64,000 nt of DNA, taken from Williamsia sp. 1135 (GTDB lineage Bacteria > Actinomycetota > Actinomycetes > Mycobacteriales > Mycobacteriaceae). Shown in pieces: positions 54,282 through 64,000 of this stretch (position 1 is its first letter; each line of letters begins with the position of its first letter). The stretch spans positions 62,001-126,000 of the forward strand of contig NZ_MJEI01000104.1 of NCBI RefSeq assembly GCF_002095395.1, given 5' to 3'. The notes under the pieces are model-generated. The model was not told where the DNA came from and did no database searches. It saw nothing but the letters and a program-made list of their open reading frames with translations. The position numbers and the translations under genes are program-made.

Positions 54282-55321
54282 ATGAAAACCCTCGGGATCG
54301 TCGGCGGAGCCGTCATCGGTTTGTCCTGCGCACTTTACGCTGCCGAGAATGGTTGGCAAGTAACGGTTTACGAACCCGATGAAACTTCCGCGGCGTCGCG
54401 TGTCGCGGCGGGCATGCTGGGTATCGCAGGGGAGAGTCGCACCGGAGAAGACGCCTATCTCGCGTTCGCCGAGCAGGCGATGTCCCGGTGGCCCGCATTT
54501 CTCGAGCGGTTCGGCGACGACCGCATCGTGGCCGCCTCGTCGAGCCTGATGGTCGGCGTGGACAGCGCCGATGTGGGTGAGCTCACGATGGTGGCCGACT
54601 GGCTCCGTGGCCGCGGTCATCCGGTGGAGCCATTGACCGGCAAAGACATTCGTGCGCTGGAGCCCACGGTCTCCGCCCGGATCCGTAGCGGCTTCTGTGC
54701 CTCCGGCGAGCTCGCGGTGGACAATCGACGGCTACTGCAGGTGCTCTCGGATCGGGCTTCGGCAGCAGGTGTGCGGACCGTCCGGTCACACGTTGCCGAC
54801 CTCGCCGACGTTCCGGGAGACCAGGTCTTGCTGGCCGCGGGCGTGGGCTCTGCGACGTTGTGGCCGGACCTGGGTGTTTATCCGTCCAAGGGCGAGATCT
54901 TGCGGTTGGGCTGGTCGGTGGGAGCGCTGCCGCCACCCAAACATGTTGTTCGCGGGCGCATCAACGGACGAGCCGTCTACGTCGTGCCGCGCCACGATGG
55001 AGTCGTGGTGGGGGCCACGCAGTACGACGGCGGCGACGATCGGTTGCCCGGCGCGGGCGGGGTCGCGGATCTGCTGAGCGACGCCATCGAACTCATGCCG
55101 CCTCTGCGGGAGTACCGGTTGCTTTCGGCGGAGGCCGGTCTGCGCCCGGCCACACCGGACGGGATGCCGCTGATAGGTCGTCTCGATGATCGCACCGTGG
55201 TGGCCACCGGGCACGGCCGCAACGGCATCCTGATGAGCGCTGTCACCGCGGAACTGATCACAGAGGTGCTGGCGGGCAGGGCCATTGACAATTCGTCGAT
55301 CGATGCAGGGAGAAGACGGTC

Positions 55322-55325
<4 letters not shown>
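54282..55325 (+). CDS. thiO: Glycine oxidase
   Basis: 347 residues. N-terminal FAD motif [20 protein letters not shown] (dinucleotide fold), RVAAGMLG, and the C-terminal [13 protein letters not shown] ... [12 protein letters not shown] match ThiO. It oxidises glycine to the dehydroglycine used for the thiazole ring of thiamine. ATG 54282 follows AGGAGGTGG, the expression platform of the TPP riboswitch. An upstream in-frame start (54117) runs through the riboswitch and is rejected. thiS begins inside its stop codon (ATGA). Confidence 0.93.
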
Positions 55326-56306
<981 letters not shown>

Positions 56307-56374
56307 GTGACCCCGCGCAAGATCAACCGCAAGGATGAGGCGTGGGTGCGCTGTGCTCTGGCACACTGACCTCC

Positions 56375-57412
56375 ATGATCAGTGTTCAGGGATTAACAAA
56401 GGTCTATGGAAAGAATCAGGTGGTCAGCAATCTGACCTTCGATGTGAAACCCGGTGTGGTCACCGGTTTCCTCGGGCCCAACGGAGCCGGGAAATCGACG
56501 ACGATGCGCATGATTCTCGGACTGGACCGGCCCACCTCGGGTGTGGCGACCATCAACGGCGCCACGTACCAGAAGTTGAAGAACCCGTTGACGCAGGTCG
56601 GCGCGTTGCTCGACGCCAAGTGGGTCCACCCGAATCGCAGCGCCCGAAGTCATCTGCGCTGGATGGCCGCAGCGAACGGTATCCCGGCGCATCGCGTCGA
56701 CCAGGTGCTGAGCGATGTCGGGCTCACCGAGGTGGCGGGCAAAAAGGCGGGCGGGTTCTCGCTCGGTATGTCGCAGCGGCTCGGGATCGCCGGTGCCTTG
56801 CTGGGGGATCCCGGTGTCCTGCTGTTCGACGAGCCGGTCAACGGTCTCGATCCCGAAGGCATCGTCTGGATCCGAAAGTTCATGCGCGCGTTGGCCGATC
56901 AGGGCCGGACGGTCTTGGTCTCGAGCCACCTGCTGACCGAGATGTCGCTCACCGCAGAGCATTTGATCGTCATCGGGCGTGGTCAGCTCATCGCGAACTC
57001 GTCTGTCAAGGATTTCACCAGTAACGCACAGGTCACGGTGCGAGTGCGGAGCCCACGGCTCGGTGAGCTGCAGTCCGCGCTGGCATCGGCAGGCTTGCGG
57101 TCGGTACCCCTGCCCGACGACGGCGCGGGGCCTGCGCTGAGCCTGGAGGACGTCACCACCGATCAGGTCGGTGACATCGCGGCCGCCAACGGTATCGGTC
57201 TGCACGAACTGTCAGGCAAGACCGCCTCCCTCGAAGAAGTGTTCATGTCGATGACCGCGGGTGCGGTCGAGTACCACGGCGACTCCTCGATGGCGTACAG
57301 CGCGCAGCAGCAAGCCCCATACGGGGGCCCACCCCCGCAGGGACAATACGGTGGTCCACCGCCGAGTCAGTCGCCGCAACAGCCGAACCAGTTCGGGGGA
57401 GGACAAGCCTGA
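56375..57412 (+). CDS. ABC transporter ATPase (DrrA/CcmA-like) with Pro/Gln-rich tail
   Basis: 345 residues. Walker A GPNGAGKST, a signature degraded to FSLGMSQRL, Walker B VLLFDEPVNGLD and H-loop VSSHLL; this SLGM-type signature is common in the lantibiotic/antibiotic ABC-2 exporter group. Residues about 305-345 are a low-complexity Gln/Pro/Gly tail, unusual for a cytosolic ATPase. ATG 56375 is chosen because the product starts MISVQGLTKVYG. Stop overlaps the permease start (TGATG). It separates thiG from the riboswitch-controlled thiC-thiD; no functional link to thiamine is evident. Confidence 0.85.
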   Translation: MISVQGLTKVYGKNQVVSNLTFDVKPGVVTGFLGPNGAGKSTTMRMILGLDRPTSGVATINGATYQKLKNPLTQVGALLDAKWVHPNRSARSHLRWMAAANGIPAHRVDQVLSDVGLTEVAGKKAGGFSLGMSQRLGIAGALLGDPGVLLFDEPVNGLDPEGIVWIRKFMRALADQGRTVLVSSHLLTEMSLTAEHLIVIGRGQLIANSSVKDFTSNAQVTVRVRSPRLGELQSALASAGLRSVPLPDDGAGPALSLEDVTTDQVGDIAAANGIGLHELSGKTASLEEVFMSMTAGAVEYHGDSSMAYSAQQQAPYGGPPPQGQYGGPPPSQSPQQPNQFGGGQA

Positions 57413-58158
57413 TGTTGACCAATACCATTGCAGCCGAACGAATCAAGCTGATCACCACCAGGTCGCCCTACTGGTGTGTCGGCATCGTCGTCCTGCTGGG
57501 GATCGGGCTCGCCCTCATCTTCGGGCTGGTGACGAAGGACGAGAGCACGAGCGGCGACACCAACGTCTCCGACTACGTGATCGGTGTCACCGGATTCGGC
57601 ATCACCGTCCTGATGATCATGGCCGTGCTCGCGGTGACCAGTGAGTTCAGGTTCGGCACCATCAGAACCACCTTTCAAGCTGTGCCACAGCGTTACAACG
57701 TCCTACTCGCCAAAGCCATTGTCTACGGCGGCCTGTCAGCGGCGATCACGTTTGTGTTGACGCTGATCGCACTGCCGATGGGCAAGGCGCTGTCAGGTAG
57801 CGACGTCGACCTGCTCGGCTCCCACGCCGTGCGGCTCTACTGGGGTGTCCCGGTCTACGCCTTCTTCGCGGTGCTGATCGGGCTCGGGCTCGGCGCACTC
57901 ATCAGGCAGACGGCAGGTGCGATCGTGATCCTGCTGGTGTGGAGCCTGGTGTTGGAGAACGTCCTGTCGGCCATCCCGAAGGTCAGCGATGTCGCCGGAC
58001 CGCTGATGCCCTTCCTCAACGCCAATCACTTCATCGATGGCCGCGAGTACGGATTCGACTGGTGGTGGAACGAATACGGATCGCTGCTGTACTTCGTGGT
58101 GATCTCAGCGCTCATCTTCGGTGCCGCCGTCTTCGTCACCGATCGCCGCGACGCCTGA
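57412..58158 (+). CDS. ABC-2 type permease
   Basis: 248 residues with about six hydrophobic helices, starting AAERIKLITTRSPYWCVGIVVLLGIG and containing VTSEFRFGTIRTTFQAVPQR, the ABC-2 cytoplasmic elbow motif (E-F-R-x-G-T). It forms the membrane part of an exporter with the ATPase before it. Many actinobacterial pairs of this kind protect against peptides or are linked to membrane stress. The substrate is unknown. Confidence 0.82.
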   Translation: MLTNTIAAERIKLITTRSPYWCVGIVVLLGIGLALIFGLVTKDESTSGDTNVSDYVIGVTGFGITVLMIMAVLAVTSEFRFGTIRTTFQAVPQRYNVLLAKAIVYGGLSAAITFVLTLIALPMGKALSGSDVDLLGSHAVRLYWGVPVYAFFAVLIGLGLGALIRQTAGAIVILLVWSLVLENVLSAIPKVSDVAGPLMPFLNANHFIDGREYGFDWWWNEYGSLLYFVVISALIFGAAVFVTDRRDA

Positions 58159-58173
58159 TCTGTCCTACAGAAA

Positions 58174-58233
58174 ACCACCCGTTCCGGGCTCACCCAGCAA
58201 CTGCTACACCTGGGTGTTCTCGGAGCGGGTGGT
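58174..58233. terminator. Two-part hairpin between ABC permease and thiD genes
   Basis: 58174-58186 pairs with 58221-58233 (13 bp, one mismatch), and within it CACCCAG (58191-58197) pairs with CTGGGTG (58210-58216). It lies between convergent genes and suits termination in both directions. Confidence 0.65.
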
Positions 58234-58240
58234 CTTGTGT

Positions 58241-60985
<2,745 letters not shown>

Positions 60986-61015
60986 TGTGGTTACCGAACG
61001 CAGCCTACGCCAGCG

Positions 61016-62638
61016 TCAGGTGAGTTGTGCCACGAGTGTGCGTTTGTCGATTTTTCCGACCGCGGTGACCGGTAGCGAACGCACCACCCGCAGCTGGTCG
61101 GGTTGCTTGAATGTCGCGAGCCCGCGGTCGGCCAGAAAGGCCCTGACCGCGGGTAGATCGGGTGCCGGGCCGTCGGTGACGATGGCCGCGCAGATCTTCT
61201 CCCCGAGGCCGGGATCGGGCAGCCCGACGACGGCGGCCTGCCGAATGTCCGGGTGGGCCAGCAGGTTTTCCTCGACATCGTCGGCGGCGACGTTCTCGCC
61301 GCCACGGACGATGGTGTCCTTGATGCGGCCGGTGACCATCAGGTGCCCGGAAGGCAACCGCCGCACCCGGTCCCCGCTGCGGTAATAACCGTCGCCGGTG
61401 AACGAGCGCGCGTTGTGCTCGTCGGCGCGGTAGTAGCCGCGAATCGTGTACGGGCCGCGGACCAGCAGCTCGCCTTCGGATCCGTCGGCCACGTCGACGC
61501 CGTTGTCGTCGACGATCCGCACATCGTCGAGATCGCTCATCGGCCTGCCCTGGGTGCGGGTGACGATCTCGTTGTCGTCGTCGGCCCGCGTGTAGCAGAT
61601 GAGCCCTTCTGCCATGCCGAACACCTGCTGCACAGCGCCGCCGAACACGGCGTTGGCGGCGATCGCGTCCGGTTCGGCCAGCTTGGCCCCGCCGACCTGG
61701 AGTAGACGTAGTGACGAGATGTCCGCGGGCTCCCATTCGGTGGCAGCGGTCCAGACCTGGGCCAGCGCCGGCACGAGTGCGACGACGGTGACGTGATGCT
61801 TCTCGATGAGGTCGAACGTGTTGTCGGGAGACGGGTTGTCGGTGAAGACGGTGTGCCCACCCACCGACAGGACACCCAGCAGTCCCGGGCAGGCGAGAGG
61901 GAAGTTGTGGGCGGCGGGGAGGGCGACGAGGTAGGTGTCGCGTGAGGTCAACGCCGCGATCTCGGCGCTGCGCTGTGCGTTGAACCGGTAGTCGTTGTGG
62001 GTGCGGGCGATGAGTTTGGGTAGACCGGTGGTGCCACCGGAGACGAGAAACAGCGCGGGCGCATCGGGGTCGGGTGCGGGCACGTCCCGCAGAGACTCGG
62101 GGTCACCATCGGGCATCGGGGAGAACTCGGCGGGGTCACCCGTCACGAAGATGCTCTGCACCGCGGGCGCCCGGGTGACCAGGTCGCGCGCGAGGCCGCG
62201 GTAGTCGAAATCCTTGCTCGCGTCGTGGCAGATGTATCCGACCGCGCCGGCTGTGTGAGCGAGGTGGGCGATCTCGTTGATCCGGTGCGCCGGCAGAGTC
62301 ATCACCGGGGCCATGCCGCCGCGGAGCAACCCGAACAGGTTGACCGCGAACTCCACCGAGTTCTGGTTCTGCAGGATGACGCGGTCACCTGGACGGAGTC
62401 CGGCGTCGAGGAATCCCGCGGCGCGGGCCTGCGCGGCCGCGACGAACTCTCGATACGTGAGGGTTCGGTCGGCATCGGAGACTGCATCCGCCAGTGGGCG
62501 AGCATCGGCCTGGTCCCACAGCACCCGCCACAACGGCAGGTCCAGCCACAGACCGAGGTCGCGGTAGCGGGCGGCGGCGGGACCGGGGTGATCGGCGAAA
62601 CCGCTGGTGAGATCGCCGAAAGCGATGACGTCAGGCAT
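61016..62638 (-). CDS. Salicyl-AMP ligase (MbtA/DhbE family) for siderophore synthesis
   Basis: 540 residues from ATG 62638, which follows GAGGA; the frame upstream to 62782 crosses the iron boxes. A3 core VSGGTTGLPKL, A5 FGMAEGLICYTR, A7 YRSGDRV and A10 GKIDKR are intact. The aryl-acid pocket reads HNFPLAC: His244, Asn245 and Cys250. In DhbE (2,3-dihydroxybenzoate) the last position is Ser; in MbtA and YbtE it is Cys, so salicylate is the likely substrate. It activates the aryl cap of a mycobactin/nocobactin-like siderophore and diverges from a salicylate synthase. Confidence 0.88.
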   Translation of the reverse strand: MPDVIAFGDLTSGFADHPGPAAARYRDLGLWLDLPLWRVLWDQADARPLADAVSDADRTLTYREFVAAAQARAAGFLDAGLRPGDRVILQNQNSVEFAVNLFGLLRGGMAPVMTLPAHRINEIAHLAHTAGAVGYICHDASKDFDYRGLARDLVTRAPAVQSIFVTGDPAEFSPMPDGDPESLRDVPAPDPDAPALFLVSGGTTGLPKLIARTHNDYRFNAQRSAEIAALTSRDTYLVALPAAHNFPLACPGLLGVLSVGGHTVFTDNPSPDNTFDLIEKHHVTVVALVPALAQVWTAATEWEPADISSLRLLQVGGAKLAEPDAIAANAVFGGAVQQVFGMAEGLICYTRADDDNEIVTRTQGRPMSDLDDVRIVDDNGVDVADGSEGELLVRGPYTIRGYYRADEHNARSFTGDGYYRSGDRVRRLPSGHLMVTGRIKDTIVRGGENVAADDVEENLLAHPDIRQAAVVGLPDPGLGEKICAAIVTDGPAPDLPAVRAFLADRGLATFKQPDQLRVVRSLPVTAVGKIDKRTLVAQLT

Positions 62639-62734
62639 GTGTTGATTCCTCGCTGGGGGCCTGCGGGGGTGTCCGGGACCGAGTGCGGCACCGGACCGGC
62701 GTTGCTTCATCACAATGACTTGGCGCCCCGCTTT

Positions 62735-62776
62735 GCTTAGGCTAACCTTCAAGCTGAACTTAGCCAAGCCTAAGTG
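62735..62776. promoter_or_regulatory. Tandem IdeR/DtxR-type iron boxes
   Basis: Two sites between the divergent siderophore genes: TTAGGCTAACCT at 62737-62748 and TTAGCCAAGCCTAA at 62760-62773. Each matches the mycobacterial iron-box consensus TTAGGTTAGGCTAACCTAA over most of its length, with centres about 24 bases apart. Iron-loaded IdeR would repress both genes. Confidence 0.8.
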
Positions 62777-62812
62777 TTGCATGGTCGCGTGATGCGGTGA
62801 GCAGAGGATGTC

Positions 62813-62848
62813 ATGAGCAAAGCATGTGCCGCAGGAGTGCCGCGATGA
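62813..62848 (+). CDS. Possible 11-codon leader ORF before the salicylate synthase
   Basis: ATG 62813 follows AGAGGA and encodes MSKACAAGVPR; its stop overlaps the synthase ATG as ATGA. It may couple translation or be chance. No homologue is known to me. Confidence 0.3.
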   Translation: MSKACAAGVPR

Positions 62849-64000
62849 CGGCGATCGTCGACACAGAGAAGGGCGACCACACCCGTTCCGGCAGCGTCGG
62901 CACCGTGAACGCGGCGGAGGTCTGCGCTGCGTGGGCCGCAGCGGGCATCACGTCCGACCATGTGGTCTATGAGCGCGAGAACCGATGGGTCTTCGCCGGG
63001 GGCCACCGCGCCGAGCTCAGACTCACCACCGAGACGATCACCACCGTCGCCGGCGTTGGAGAGACCGTCGGTGAATGGACCGGGTCACCCGCGGCTGCGA
63101 TCTCGAAGGCGTTGTCGGAGTTGCCGTTCCCGCATTGGCGGGTCTATGGCTGGGTGGGCTTCGATTTCTGTGCTCCGGGGCTGGGCGCCGGCCATCATCT
63201 CGCTGCGGACAGTGTCCTCGCCCACCTCATCGTGCCGGAGTTCGAGGCCTGGATCGACAGCGACGGAATACGCATCGAGGGTGCGGACGCGGCCACCGAG
63301 GCACGCCTGCGCGAGATCGCAGCGGACACCGATCGCACCGATCCTGTTGTGCCGCGCCCTCTCCCGGTCCACGACGACACCTCTGACTACCGCGCGCGGG
63401 TGGCGACCGCGGTCGCCGAGATCCACCGCGGCGTGTACGAGAAAGTGATCATCTCGCGTGCGGTAGAGGTCCCGTTCGACGTCGACGTCGCGGCCACCTA
63501 CGCCGAAGGTCGCCGGAACAACAACCCGGCGAGGTCGTTCCTGTTGCGACTCGGTGGCCTCGAGGCCGCCGGGTTCAGCCCGGAGCTCGTCGGCGCCGTC
63601 GATGCTGCCGGGACCTTGGTCACCGAACCGCTGGCGGGTACCCGTGCGTTCGGCCGATCGGAGGAGATGGACCGCTCGGCACGTGCCGAGCTGATCTCCG
63701 ACGCCAAAGAGATCGTCGAACACGCCGTGTCGGTGCGTACCTCGTTCGCAGAGGTCCAGTCCGTGGCCGTCCCCGGCACCACCGCGGTCACCGAATTCAT
63801 GGTCGTTCGCGAACGCGGAAGCGTTCAGCACCTGGCTTCGACCGTCGAAGGCACCCTGGCTCCGCAGTTCGGACCCTGGGATGGACTCGAGGTGCTGTTC
63901 CCGGCGGTCACGGCTTCCGGTATCCCGAAAGCTGCTGCGGTCGATGCGATCTACCGCCTCGAGGCCACCCGCCGTGGGCTCTACTCGGGGGCGGTGCTGA
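62845..64000 (+). CDS. mbtI: Salicylate synthase (MbtI/Irp9-like), 3' end cut by window
   Basis: 385 codons are visible and the frame is still open at 64000. The chorismate-enzyme core is clear: EKVIISRAVEVPF, SPELVGAV, TEPLAGTRAFG, ELISDAKEIVEHAVSVRTSF, VRERGSVQHLASTVEG and FPAVTASGIPKAAAVDAIYRLE, nearly the MbtI sequence. It makes salicylate and pyruvate from chorismate via isochorismate. ATG 62845 follows AGGAG at a good distance. Divergent from the salicyl-AMP ligase across tandem iron boxes. Confidence 0.9.
   Translation, partial: MTAIVDTEKGDHTRSGSVGTVNAAEVCAAWAAAGITSDHVVYERENRWVFAGGHRAELRLTTETITTVAGVGETVGEWTGSPAAAISKALSELPFPHWRVYGWVGFDFCAPGLGAGHHLAADSVLAHLIVPEFEAWIDSDGIRIEGADAATEARLREIAADTDRTDPVVPRPLPVHDDTSDYRARVATAVAEIHRGVYEKVIISRAVEVPFDVDVAATYAEGRRNNNPARSFLLRLGGLEAAGFSPELVGAVDAAGTLVTEPLAGTRAFGRSEEMDRSARAELISDAKEIVEHAVSVRTSFAEVQSVAVPGTTAVTEFMVVRERGSVQHLASTVEGTLAPQFGPWDGLEVLFPAVTASGIPKAAAVDAIYRLEATRRGLYSGAVL

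Overview
The window reads as chromosomal DNA of a high-GC, mycolic-acid-type actinobacterium (Mycobacteriales; Gordonia or a close relative is my best guess, inferred from gene content, not proven). The reasons are a dTDP-rhamnose cluster, an F420-dependent glucose-6-phosphate dehydrogenase, PknG with its GlnH/GlnX sensors, a salicylate-type siderophore locus with IdeR-like boxes, many GTG starts, and several genes that look leaderless (TANNNT box 7-8 bases before the start codon). The backbone order fgd - pta - ackA - pknG - glnH - glnX - mutT3 - thiE/thiO-thiS-thiG matches the Rv0407-Rv0417 block of Mycobacterium tuberculosis, with extra genes inserted.

Layout. 1-2.7 kb: the 3' part of a PIG-L deacetylase gene, a DHA2-type drug exporter and a GNAT acetyltransferase. 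2.7-8.5 kb: envelope sugar genes (large membrane protein plus NAD-sugar epimerase, then rmlB facing rmlA-rmlC). 8.5-13.6 kb: a complete five-gene peptide/nickel-type ABC importer whose genes overlap by 4 bases, facing an ArsR-type His-rich repressor across a 20-bp palindrome. 13.7-18.4 kb: two family-2 glycosyltransferases, a DUF2304 protein, a Wzx-like flippase and an M1 aminopeptidase. 18.5-25.2 kb: DoxX, a 1287-residue Pls/PosA-type NRPS-like membrane enzyme, an HSL-family esterase and an acyl-CoA dehydrogenase. 25.3-29.6 kb: a frameshifted alkylsulfatase-type dioxygenase, a DUF2236 oxygenase-like protein, a small membrane protein and an ABC exporter behind a MerR-type promoter. 29.7-39.9 kb: fgd, DUF1206, LysR/EamA, TetR, a GT39 transferase, pta-ackA. 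40-45.4 kb: pknG-glnH-glnX (amino-acid sensing to PknG) and the Nudix gene mutT3.

45.4-52.7 kb is an inserted type I restriction-modification island (hsdM, hsdS, a DUF3800 gene, hsdR). hsdM carries an amber codon at position 9 and hsdR carries two frameshifts, so the island looks inactive as read. At its right edge is a frameshifted remnant of a second mutT3 3' end that leads straight into a large terminator. This suggests that the island arrived together with a replacement mutT3 end. 52.8-61 kb: a stand-alone LeuA regulatory-domain protein with a possible leader peptide, then the thiamine genes (thiE; thiO-thiS-thiG and thiC-thiD each behind a TPP riboswitch) interrupted by a two-gene ABC transporter. 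61-64 kb: a salicyl-AMP ligase and a salicylate synthase (cut by the window end) diverging from tandem iron boxes.

Convergent gene ends repeatedly carry long palindromes, including a two-copy repeat family and a 21-bp-period array. No rRNA, tRNA, CRISPR, transposase or integrase was seen.
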